The notes below the pieces were generated by a model. That model had not been told where the DNA came from. It saw only the letters and a program-made list of their open reading frames with translations, and did no database searches. From Gnetum montanum (lineage: Eukaryota > Streptophyta > Gnetopsida > Gnetales > Gnetaceae), in the NCBI GenBank assembly GCA_015680685.1, contig MNCI01037805.1:291409-355408 (forward strand): a stretch of 64,000 nucleotides of DNA, written 5' to 3'. Of this stretch, positions 11,460 to 21,137 are shown one piece after another (within the stretch, counting starts at the first letter, position 1; every line of letters starts with the position of its first letter). Made by a program: the position numbers and the translations under genes.

Positions 11460-12090
11460 CAAGTGTACAGCGTGCTACACGCCAGCATATACACGCTGTA
11501 CGCCAGCATATACATGCTGGACGTATGACCTCGACGTACAGACTTGATCAAAACAAAAGACGTCGTTCGGCCTTCAGATTTGAATTTGGATGCCATGAGG
11601 ATGCTGCCTGTGGGTGTTTAGCTTGGTTGACCTTGATCTGACACGGTGCTAGAGAGCTTTGATTGGTATACGTTGTGTTATACACTAGTCGTACACTTTG
11701 TACATATTGGGCGTATACGTCGTATCTGCTAGGCGTATACGTTGAGCGTACAGGATGTACATGCTCAGCGTATGAACTCCAGAACGCGTGATGTTAACAC
11801 CTGATGATTGCTCCATTCGTATGAGTTGATACTTTGTATAAAATTTTGCTATGAAGTGTTGTTTCCATGTCGTCTTCAGGGGTTGCATGTTGGGCGTATA
11901 CGTCAGTCATACATGCTGAGCGTACATGTGAGGTCGTGTACACTGGGCGTATACGCTGTGAATGTATGTTGGGCGTATACGTTATGAATGTATGTTGGGC
12001 GTATACACTGTGAATGTATGCTAGGTGTATATGCTAGGCATATACGCTGAGAATGCACACTTGGGCGTATACACTGGGAATGCATACTTA
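11460..12090. repeat. U3 palindrome field, GCGTATACGC type
   Basis: More than ten copies of GCGTATACG or GCGTACA, often paired as inverted copies (for example GTATACGCTGGGCGTATACG), lie upstream of the LTR TATA box. They have the form of clustered transcription-factor sites. Related but different motifs fill the U3 of element B. Confidence 0.75.
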
Positions 12091-12291
12091 ATGAGGACTA
12101 AGTATCTTGAGCTCCGAAGTTGCCATGTTTGATACCAGATGTCGTCGTGGTCGTCTGCGGGTCCCAGGGAACTGCTCCTTGTTGAGTTTGACGTGTGTGG
12201 GGCTCTCAAGCTTTAGGCATGCTGGGGAGCGTCATGACTTAGCTCGATTCTCGTTGGAGGAGTACTAAGCTTAGAATTTTGTGGTGTTTCA

Positions 12292-13032
12292 GCAAGCTCG
12301 CCCAACGGTCATGCAGGCATGTGCAGCATAGACAAGTCAGCATAGGCCCAAGGCACGTGGCATCCAAACCACATCTTTTACATGCCCTCGGCCCTATAAA
12401 TACCCCAATGACCATCAAGGTTCGGGGTTTTGATTTTCTGAGCAATCTAGTCGGTTAACGATTTTGTTGGTTGACAAGCAAGCAAGATAGCACCATAACC
12501 TTGAGCGTTATAAGCTTCTTATTTCGACATTGTAAATAGTTAGCATTCTTAGCTGGCATTTCGTTCTACTCTTTCCTACCACCTTGGTAGCACTTCACGT
12601 TGTTAACGCCTAAGTCTGCGTTCAAGCACACAGTCATCTCGCTCTACACGTCTTGGTTACCGTCAGGATCTTTGCACTTCCTAGCGCTATGCAACCGATT
12701 GTATCCATCTTGACAGAGTGGAGTTGTAGCTCCGAAGTGGTGCGTTTTTCTAACTGCATTTTACTTTTTCTCCTAGTTATTATTGTATTTTACACTATTT
12801 TCTGCTTCTTTTACATTTAAGCATCAGTTCATGCTATTAGTTTCGTTTTCAAATAACACGTTGCAAAAGGTTATATTAACACCGACTAAGTCCCTGTCTG
12901 ATCGACCAGACCGTTCAGGGCACCCCGTTTCCATCCCATCCAGCACGGCCCTCCCGTGGAAATGGGGTTGAAACTGTCACCGGCCAATGACCCCTTGGCG
13001 TCTTCTAGCCGCTGATGTTTTTAGTTGCTACA
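12292..13032 (+). mobile_element. 5' LTR of element B, right half
   Basis: Near-identical to 20399-21137, including CCCTATAAATACCCCAATGA, the GCATTTTACTTT region and the end. It ends GCTACA; the 3' copy ends GCTATA. Everything left of 12292 differs because element A interrupts the LTR there. Confidence 0.9.
12395..12402 (+). promoter_or_regulatory. TATA box of element B 5' LTR
   Basis: TATAAATA in GGCCCTATAAATACCCC, conserved in the 3' LTR at 20500-20507. The U3 enhancer field that should precede it has been moved away by element A. Confidence 0.7.
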
Positions 13033-13039
13033 GTTTCTC

Positions 13040-13057
13040 TGGCGCTAGAAGGAGGGC
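13040..13057 (+). promoter_or_regulatory. Candidate primer-binding site of element B
   Basis: TGGCGCTAGAAGGAGGGC starts 7 bases after the LTR end. TGG at the start fits pairing to a tRNA CCA end. I cannot assign the tRNA from memory with certainty. Confidence 0.5.
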
Positions 13058-13059
13058 TT

Positions 13060-13914
13060 TGGTGCCCTTTCTGCGTGTCATGGTAGTCTTGTAAGCCTTC
13101 TGCACCCTGATATGCATATTGTAGGAAGTCGTGTGTCCCTTTTTTGAACCAGAGCCCTCGCTCTCCCACACGTATTTGGGGAGGAGGAGCGTTGGCCATA
13201 GGTTTGTTGACATGACACAGGATCCCAGGAATTTCCAAGATAATCAGCATTGGCCTTAGCCCCATTCTACACAATGCAACCAGCCAGTGTTAGCATCATG
13301 TCTAAGTACAATACACATGCAACGTAGCAACACCTAGTAGTTCATGCATACAGTGTAGCATAACCCTCTTCCTGCACATAGCGTAGCAAGAACATGAAAG
13401 CGCTAGCGTAGCGAAAATAGCCCAGCGTAGTAGTAGAGCAATTAATCCTAACAGGGTGATTAATAATACGCCCCTACAGAACACATGTCGCACTATAACA
13501 TCACGCATGGCCCAACCCTCCTCAGGGTCCTACATCACGCCATTAGAAAACCAAATAACTTAAACTACTTGAACCCCCACGGTTATGACAACCGTGGAGG
13601 TAGCGATTTAAGCCACCTTGCATGCAACGATGGCGTAACGTTTATGCACTCGCCACGGCCAAAATGGCAACAGTGGCGATGCAAAGGCCAGAACAACGCA
13701 ATGACAGAAAACATAAGTGGCTAAGAATAGGATGCAAAATGAAAGCAAAGAACAACAGAAACAAAAAACGATAACAGAATCGTGGAAAAACAGAGGAAGC
13801 ATAGTAACCTACCGGATCAATGGCGTGTCCTTTCGCGTCGCGACGTGCGCTTGTGTCACGTGCCCTAGGGTTTTCTTTACCTCCTTGACCTTTGCAAGTG
13901 CCAAATTCGTGCAT
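13060..13914 (-). pseudogene. Remnant of the antisense accessory gene in element B
   Basis: On the minus strand an ATG at 13914 opens a short exon (KGQGGKENPRARD) ending at CCG before GTAGGTT, like exon 1 of the gene in A (ATAG before GTAGGCT). About 0.5 kb further, after GTGTAG, comes LRPMLIILEIPG then ERGLWFKKGTHDFLQYAYQG. This aligns with LEPFLLVVELVG and NNGVWFREGACEFLAFILD of exon 2 in A. The match stops near 13070, next to the leader, so exons 3-7 were lost in the deletion that also removed gag and protease. The intron contains several GCGTAGC motifs (13320-13435). Confidence 0.7.
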
Positions 13915-14082
13915 TCCTTCTTCGGAGCCATTGCCCTGCTTGCAATTTTTTTTCTTGTCGTAATGCAGAAAACCGCCTTGCTCGATGTTAGCACAATCGC
14001 TCTGTGCTTCAAAATTGCTTTGTGCTCCGAATATGGGCTTTGCGCTCTTACGGTGAGAATGACAAGCTTACTAGGGCTTAAT

Positions 14083-14092
14083 CCCTATTTAT
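14083..14092 (-). promoter_or_regulatory. Candidate TATA box of antisense gene in element B
   Basis: ATAAATAGGG on the minus strand, about 170 bp upstream of the ATG at 13914. Its context GGCCATAAATA resembles the LTR box GGCCCTATAAATA. To its right (upstream) lie GTATAGCGTAGC and CATCGTAGCAC, motifs of B's U3. Confidence 0.5.
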
Positions 14093-14280
14093 GGCCATAA
14101 TGGTGGAAAAGGAAAACTTGCTGCTCTCTCTCTCTGTTTAATGCATAGTGCGTCGTATAGCGTAGCATGCTCACCATGACATCGTAGCACTATTGGTATT
14201 TAAACCTTGACACGCTCCAAGCTAACTGCTCGCTTTCCTGAGAAATGAAAAAAAATATATTTTCGATTATACTGGTCTGA

Positions 14281-14535
14281 AAAGACCTTAAATTAGCAAT
14301 CCTAGCATAGCAGCGACTTTCGCGGTCCAAAAAGACCTTAAACTAGCATTTTTGACCTGCTATACGTTCGCAGTCCGCAATGACGCTAAACTAGCAATCT
14401 CACGTTTTCGCATTGGCAGTTTTACATTTTCTTTTTAGCAGTTGCACGTGCTCATATTGATAGTTTTACATTTTTCCTTTTAGCAGCTCTGCATCTCCAT
14501 GCCATAGTAGTCCACCATGACTTTAAACTGCCAAA
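14281..14535. repeat. Array of GACCTTAAACTAGCA units before pol
   Basis: Copies at 14282, 14332, 14381 and a weak one at about 14519 are spaced about 50 bp apart. They share the TTAAACTAGCA core with 18144-18500 and, inverted, with the arrays of element A. From 14536 to 14667 I see only AT-rich sequence with CTACTAACAG, which resembles a branch point plus acceptor. Confidence 0.65.
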
Positions 14536-14667
14536 ATTTCAATCTTTACAGCATAATTTCACTAGTTACATCTCACCATTGCTTTGCAAGTTTTCGTTAT
14601 ATACGATTACTACTAACAGGTGCCTCTTAACCAGGCTTTCATCTTATTTTGATAGGTTAAGCAAGAA

Positions 14668-17600
14668 ATGGAAGCCCATTGCAATCTCTCCACGCCTTTA
14701 GCCCTAGCAAGTCCACATGGCAAGCTTGCAAGAAAACTGAACCCAGACTTGATTGACTGGGGGTCAACCTTAGCTAGCACCATAGCGTCCTTAGAAACAT
14801 CCCCAGACTGGTCCGAGCATCTGGTCAGAACCCTAGATTTAGAGGTCGTAGATGTAACTAAGGATCCTCTCGTTGAGACGTTTGTGACCACATCCAAGGG
14901 AGAAGTAAAAACGTTAAAGCTTAGCTCCCTCCTAGATGCGCAGACGCACGAAAATGTAGCCAAGATTTTGCAAGACAACATCAAAGTCTTCGCATGGTCG
15001 TACAACGACATGTCGGGTTTAGATCCGAGGTTGATACAGCACAACATCATCCTAAACTCGCGCATGAAGGCAATCAAGCAGAAGGCCCGTAAAGTCAAAC
15101 CAGAAATTGCACTAGCCTTGAGGGACAAAATCACCAAGCTATACCAAGCTAGTTTCATCCGCGTAGTTGATTACTCAGAATGGATGTCCAACATTGTCGT
15201 AGTTTCTAAGAAAATGGGAGGAATATGAATCTGTATAGACTTCTGGGATCTGAACAAGGTGAAGATCAAAAATGATTTCCCACTTCCAAGTATCGATAAA
15301 CTCATCGACACTACGGCTGGTCATGCCCTGCTATCCTTTATGGATGGCTTTTCCAGCTACAACCAAATTCGCATCAACCCAGAGCATCAGCTAACAACAA
15401 CCTTCATGACCCCATGGGGGACATTCTATTACACCATGATGGCTTTTGGGCTTAAGAACGCTCGAGCAACCTACCAGCGAGCCATGACTTACATCTTCAG
15501 TGACTACATCCTAGAAACGTTAAACGACTACATGGATGATATAGCAGTCAAGTCTAAGAAGGTAGTTGATCACCCACGTGATCTAGGGGTAGTCCTTAAG
15601 TGTTGTCAAATGCATGATTTACGTCTTAATCCTAAGAAGTGTGTCTTCGGTGTGAAAATCAGACGCATGTTAGGGTTCATAGTATCGAAGGTCGGAATAA
15701 GGGTGGACCCTAACAAAGTCAAGGCCATTGTCAACCTAGCACCTCCTACAAACTTCAAAGAGCTACGTGGCTTGCAAGGTAGGGTACAATTCATCCAAAG
15801 GTTTATAGCAAAGTTTACTGACAAGTTACATCCCATGCAACATCTTCTAAAGAAAGGGGTTAACTTCGAGTGGACAACCCAATGTCAACGAGCCTTCGAT
15901 GACTTGAAGGAAGAGCTTTCGCACCTTCCAACTATGCATCTGCCACAGAGGGATAAGCCTTTCTTCATCTACCTTGCCACCTCCGATACATCCATCACAG
16001 CACTACTATGTCAGAAACAAGATGACAGATTTGAGATACCAGTGTATTATCTAAGTCACGCATTGATAGTGTACGAGGCGAAATACAACGAAGTAGAGAG
16101 GCATTGCCTTGCATTAGTGTTTGCGTTAAAAAAATGAAGGCACTATCTATTTCGTAGTGCACTCAACATCATTTGCAAAAGCAACATGCTCCGGGCTATC
16201 ACTAACAACTTGTATGAAAGTAGTAGGATATCCCGGTGGAAAGCAATAACCGCGGAGTTCGACCTACACTATGTAAGCCACTCGTCGACCAAGGGTCAAG
16301 CCATAGCAACACAACTTACGGTCTCACCCGTCGACGACCACGCAACCATAGATCCCGAATTCCCAGATGAGCATGTTGGCACTGTCAACATCGTCCCATC
16401 GCACCTAGAAGCTACTCTACACTTCGACAGTGCTTCAACCACGTGAGGAGGTAGTGCAAGTGCCGTTATTACGTTTCCCTCTGGGGAAATGAACCCGTTC
16501 GCTTATCATTTCACGTTCCCCTGCACCAACAATGTGGCAAAGTATGAGGGGCTACTCAGAGGCCTCTCAACTGCCCGAACACTACGCATACAACACCTGG
16601 CAATTCGTGGGGATTCCCAACTAGTTGTGAATCAGACCACTGAGGTCTATGCCTACAAAGCTATGCACTTGCAACCCTACTACGACCTAGCAAAAAGCAT
16701 GCTTAAGCAATTTGCAACCACAAATGTGCAACATGTGCCACGTAATGAGAACACTGTGGCAGATGCCTTAGCCACCCTTGCATTAAGAATTTCACCACAC
16801 TCGTTTGTAAGTTTGCTAACGTCGATTGTTGAATGTACTAAGCCTATCACTCAGGTGGGACACGTGGCCTCTATCAGTGCTGCGGATACCTAGGAGTGGT
16901 ATGCCAACATTAAAGCCTACCTACAACATGGCGAACCCTTGCGTGGATTGACTTCTGCTCAAAGAGATGCAATCCATAAGTGTGCCCGGCAATATATGCT
17001 TATGGGAAATGACACCTTGTGTAGGTGCTTCTATGACGGGGTATTGTTGGCATGCGTGGGTGGGGAGCAGGCGTAGAAGGTAGTTAATGAAGTACATGAA
17101 GGGTTGTGTGGTGGACACATAGCACCTATGGCTATGGCTACGAAAATCAGACGCCTAGGGTACTATTGGCCCCACATGAAGCATGACTACCTATCGAAAG
17201 TCAAGACGTGTGACACGTGCCAGAGATATGCAAATCTCATACATGTATTACCTATGAACCTACACCCAACAGAAATCACGTGGCCTTTTCGATGATGGGG
17301 ACTAGACCTCATGGGACCTATCACGCCTAAGTCCTTTGCGAGGCATAGCATCATTATCACCACCATCGAGTATTTTACTAAGTGGGTGGAAGCCATTCCC
17401 TTGAGGAAAATGATGTCTTAGCAAATTTGCCACTCATCCTGGACAACATCGTGACAAGGTTTGGGCTTCCAATAACTATTGTAACTGACAATGAGCCACA
17501 GTTCAGTAGTACGGAAACCCGAACCTTCTGCAGCAATCTAGGCATTAGGCAATCATTCTCCTCCCCGTATTACCTGCAGGCGAATGGACAAGTGGAGGCT

Positions 17601-18136
17601 ACAAATAAGTCCATCATTAACTTACTGAGGTGGATGCTTAGCAACAACAAGAGGCGGTGGCACGAGAAAATCCTCTACGTTCTATGGGCCTACAGGACGA
17701 CATGCAGAATCACGACAAGTAAGACTCCTTACAGTCTCGTTTATGGATCTGAAGCTGTGTTGCCTCTTGAGTTGCAGGTACCATCACTTCGGATGATCTT
17801 CTTGGACGTCATGAGCGAAGCCCAGAACAACGAGTCGCGGATCATCGACCTCGACTCAATAGAGGAGGAGCACGTGCAGATGCTGAGCCACATAGAGCAC
17901 TACCAGAGTAAGCAACAGCAAAAGCACCGTGTAGACCTGCATCGACGGCTAGTACAGAAGGGAGACCTTGTCCTCAAGGCTGTCCATGAGCATGTAACCA
18001 AATTCTTAGCCAACTAGGAAGGCCCTTACATGGTCACTAAAGCCTTTGGGAATGGAGCCTTCAAGCGGGTAGACATGGACAGCAACGAGTTCGCCAACCT
18101 GGTGAATCACTCGTACCTCAAGCCGTACTACATCTG
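14668..18136 (+). pseudogene. pol: Pol of element B: RT, RNase H, archaeal-type RNase H, integrase
   Basis: One frame runs from 14668 to about 17405, then shifts by one base and continues to the end at 18136. RT: FPLPSIDKLI, SFMDGFSSYNQI and catalytic NDYMDDI (about 15535). RNase H 1: FFIYLATSDTSITALL and IPVYYLSHAL. Second, archaeal-type RNase H, diagnostic of the Tat lineage: HFDSAST, TNNVAKYEG, RGDSQLVVNQ, VADALA. Integrase: His pair and CDTCQ zinc site (about 17100-17225), DLMGP, TDNEPQF (D), GQVEATNKS (E), C-terminal VLKAV. In-frame stops are TGA at 15226, 16135, 16444 and 17293 and TAG at 16891, 17074 and 18015; no TAA. In the second RNase H the usual catalytic Glu (AEYE) is Lys (AKYE). 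The start is uncertain, since related elements splice into this ORF. Confidence 0.92.
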
Positions 18137-18143
18137 AAGCATG

Positions 18144-18500
18144 AAGACATCGAGCAACGTCCATAATGACGTTAAACTAGTGGCATCAAGCAGCTTCCGT
18201 AATGACGTTAAACTAGCAGCATTGAGCAACGTCTGCAATGACGTTAAACTAGCAGCATCGAGCAGCGTCTGCAATGATGTTAAACTAGTGACATAGAGCA
18301 GCGTTTGGAAAGACGTTAAACTAGCGACATCAAGCACTGTCCGCTACAACGATAAACTGGCAACAACAAGCAGTGTTCGCTACGATGTTAAACTGGTGGC
18401 AACCGTCCGCTATGACGTAAAATTGGCATGTACGATCTGTTGGGACCTTAAACCAACACAACAGTTTTTTGGGACCCTAAACCAGTACACGGTCTACCAG
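18144..18500. repeat. 36-bp tandem array after integrase
   Basis: Seven good copies of a 36-bp unit (AATGACGTTAAACTAGCAGC, then ATCGAGCAGCGTCTGC) follow directly after the pol stop. Then 3-4 decayed copies shorten to about 29 bp (GGGACCTTAAACCA). The TTAAACTAG core is shared with the array upstream of pol, so pol is bracketed. Confidence 0.9.
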
Positions 18501-19580
18501 GACCTTAAGCTGGGTTTACGTCATGTACCTAGCATGCATTTATGCCAAGTACACATTGAACGAGTGTGCACAGTGTCGACATGGGGGTGGGAAGTTGCAG
18601 CTCCATAACGTAGTTCACGATGCATTGGGAACACGATTTGGAATGCATGCAATGTTGCCACCCTTGGCATCGTGCTGACCCTTCGGAGATGTCGTATGAC
18701 ATCACACTGATCCTCCGAACCTATCGTTGCCACGACCCACCACCCTAATGGTAGTTCCTGGGCCAGTGCCCACCAATGGAGTTCTAGCAGTATTGTGGCC
18801 CAACCACGATATTATCATCCTCCACCCCTTGCCAACGCCTCGGCTCAAACGATGTTTAGGTATGTGGTAGCTGATCCCATAGCTAAACTGAGAATTCATG
18901 CCTTTGACAGGGATTCCAAAGCATCCGCACTCACAGCAACTCCCGGTGCCTTCAACGCCAGCTCCACATCGATGCTACCAAGGCCACTGTTGGCCTTTCT
19001 ACGTTGGACACCATGCACTAGCACGGATGTCCAAGAGCTTCAACAATGTCTGCAGTAAGCAAGACCTCTGCCCTCGCTTCACATCATGGCTGTTTCGCTC
19101 TCTGTCGTGCTTACAGGGTGTGGCTCAAAGCACGTCCAAGCCACAGTGGCAAGTGTTACGACATCGCGAAGTGAGTGCCTCGACTAGCTTGACTACTTTA
19201 GAGTGCAAATTCCATGACATATGTAACACAGCTCGCCGCATGGGAAGCATCTATAGGTAGGACAAAACCCTTCACGGATGTAATGCAACTCATCCTGCGA
19301 AGGAAACACCTATCCTACAAGAGGTTGAAGGTCGACGAGAGTAAAGATGAAAACGCGAACAAGTCCCTCATGAGCACTCCGACGAGGAACTCTGCTAAAC
19401 CTCATCTTTGCCCTTTGTCTGAACCTTTGCAAAAAACCAATGCAACACTCTCAAGTGCAACCAAGCGATGTCCCAGCAATCACTGAGTGACAACGTCAGC
19501 GTTGTGTCTTCCATGGTGTTTCATTTTCTTTGTCAACATCTCTCAAGCCCATCCTCTAGATGTCAACAAAGAAGGACCAA
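18501..19580 (+). other. Element B 3' internal region, no recognised gene
   Basis: Several overlapping short plus-strand frames occur (18795-19058, 18898-19260, 19214-19486), rich in Ser, Ala and Pro. None matches a family I know and none dominates, so I do not call a gene. The segment could be captured host sequence. AAAGAAGGACCAA just before 19581 is the best polypurine-tract candidate. Confidence 0.4.
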
Positions 19581-19714
19581 TGAAACATCCCAAAATTTGA
19601 AGGCATGCTTGCTTCACTAGGTCTTTACAATTTGCGCAGCATTATGGTAGTTCTTCAGGAGATGGATGCTCTGATTTTTAGACTGTTCGCTTTAGCAAGT
19701 TTTCTAAGTTAAGG

Positions 19715-20290
19715 AGTCTTGCTACGCTACGCTATGCCGTGTAGCGTAGCAAACTTCAGAAGATGATTGTAGAAGCATAGTGCTACACTATGGTGGGTTA
19801 CGCAGTGTAGCGCAATGTAGCGCAATGTAGCAAAAGCTGGATAGTCAGTCCCCTCGCTTGACTTCAAGTCCTTCGGCAATGTCTCCTTCCATCAGAAAGC
19901 AACGAACTTGGCTAAAACAGGTCATGTTTGCTGCTATGCTACGCTTCAACAAGTGGCATAGCGAGGTGTAGCAATTCTGCGGAAGTGACAGAAGGCATCT
20001 CAAAGGGCGGGATCAACAAGTTCGCAAGTTTCACAGTGAAAAAGGCAAATTTTGTAGATTGGCGATGTTTTTGTGACTAAGGATAGCTGCTACGCTATGA
20101 TACGTTATGTAGCGTAGCATAGTGTAGCAAATCTGTGACCAGCAGTTACAACACTATGAAGGTTCCCAACACATGCAGTGGGACACAACACAGATTTTTG
20201 CTTCAAATTGACGGTTACGCTACGCTACGCTACGTAGTGTAGCACAGTGTGAAAAGATGTTACACTATGCCAAGGGCTATGCTACAAAGC
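19715..20290. repeat. U3 palindrome field of element B, GCTACGCTAC type
   Basis: Repeated GCTACGCTACGCTA, TAGCGTAGC and TGTAGCGTAG in direct and inverted order upstream of the LTR TATA box. The motif differs from A's GCGTATACGC but has the same layout. Confidence 0.75.
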
Positions 20291-20499
20291 ATGACAAGAC
20301 GTGGTGAGCAGTTACGCGACATTAATGCACCTCACCTAATTACACTGTTGCTCTGACAACGTAATTACGATGTGGCAGGTTTGTAATTACGGCATGGCAA
20401 GCTTTCCCAATGGTCATGCAGGCACGTGCAGCATAGACAAGTTAGCATAGGCCCAAGGCACATAGTGTCCAAACTACATATTTTGCACACCCTTGGCCC

Positions 20500-20507
20500 T
20501 ATAAATA
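20500..20507 (+). promoter_or_regulatory. TATA box of element B 3' LTR
   Basis: TATAAATA in GGCCCTATAAATACCCC, identical to the 5' LTR box at 12395-12402. Confidence 0.7.
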
Positions 20508-21137
20508 CCCCAATGACCATCAAGGTCTGTGGTTTTGATTTTCTAAGCAATCTAGTTAGCTAATGATTTTGTTGGCTGACAAGCAAGCAAGATAGCACCG
20601 TAACCTCAAGCGTTGTAAGCTTCCTGTTTCGACATTGTAAACAATTAGCATTCTCAGCTGGCATTTTGTTCTGCTCTTTCCTACCACCTTGGTAGTACTT
20701 CACGTTATTAATGCCTAAGTCTGCGTTCAAGCACACAGCCATCTTGCTCTACACGTCTTGGTTACCCTTGGGATCTATGCACTTCCTATCGTTGTGCAAT
20801 TGATTGTATCCATCTTGATAGAGCGAAATTGTAGCTCCAAAGTGATGTATTTTTCTAACTGCATTTTACTTTGTCTCCTGCTTATTATTGTATTTTACAC
20901 TATTTTCTGCTTCTTTTACATTTAAGCATCACTTCATGCTATTAGTTTCGTTTTCAAATAACACGTTGCAAAAGGTTATATTAACACCGACTAAGTCCCT
21001 GTCTGATCGACCAGACCATTCAGGGCATCCCATTTTTGTCCCATCTAGCACAGCCCTCCCATGGAAACGGGGTTGAGACTGTCACCAGCCGATGACCCCT
21101 CGACGTCTTCCAGTCGTCGACGTTTTCGGTCGCTATA

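Larger units (their letters stand above)
1..12291 (-). mobile_element. Element A: Tat/Ogre-lineage Ty3/gypsy retrotransposon, 3' part off window
   Basis: Read on the minus strand the order is 5' LTR (right), Gag, protease, a 5.5 kb block holding an antisense gene, and the beginning of reverse transcriptase running off position 1. Gag and RT sequences are of Tat/Ogre type. The LTR starts TGAAACACCACAAAATT at 12291, very like the 3' LTR start of neighbouring element B (TGAAACATCCCAAAATT at 19581). Directly right of 12291 the sequence is the interior of B's LTR, so A is inserted in B's 5' LTR; GCAAG at 12292-12296 is the expected right target-site copy. A is decayed by stops in all domains. Confidence 0.85.
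10857..12291 (-). mobile_element. 5' LTR of element A (inner end unresolved)
   Basis: The outer end is set by TGAAACACCACAAAATT reading left from 12291, parallel to B's LTR start. The U3 part carries a dense field of palindromic GCGTATACGC-type motifs (11460-12090). A TATA box on the minus strand (TATAAAAA, complement of 11338-11345) follows. R/U5 and the leader lie left of this. I could not find a clear CA end or primer-binding site; it is probably near or inside the N gap. Confidence 0.65.
12292..21137 (+). mobile_element. Element B: Tat/Ogre-lineage retrotransposon lacking gag and protease
   Basis: Order on the plus strand: remainder of 5' LTR (12292-13032), leader with primer-site candidate, antisense-gene remnant (minus), repeat array, pol with RT, RNase H, archaeal-type RNase H and integrase (14668-18136), 36-bp repeat array, 1.1 kb tail, 3' LTR (19581-21137). 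The two LTR pieces align from GCAAGCT onward. The left half of the 5' LTR is displaced beyond the window by insertion of A. Right of 21137 is LINE coding sequence, so B is inserted in a LINE; GGCTT (21138-21142) is the expected right target copy. Confidence 0.85.
19581..21137 (+). mobile_element. 3' LTR of element B (about 1.56 kb)
   Basis: Starts TGAAACATCCCAAAATT, matching the LTR start of A, and ends CGCTATA (CA end mutated to TA). U3 holds the GCTACGC/GCGTAGC motif field (about 19715-20290) and TATAAATA at 20500-20507. The part from 20399 aligns with the 5' LTR piece at 12292-13032. Confidence 0.88.

Noticed and set aside
13642-14100. Plus-strand ORF 13717-14100 as a gene
   Set aside because: It overlaps exon 1 and promoter of the antisense remnant, whose homology to element A decides the strand.
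18144-18500. CRISPR-like array with 36-bp period
   Set aside because: The repeats are contiguous without unique spacers, they decay along the array, and the context is a plant retrotransposon. It is a tandem repeat.
18795-19486. Host gene captured by element B
   Set aside because: Short overlapping frames without a known domain or clear splice structure; kept as unassigned.
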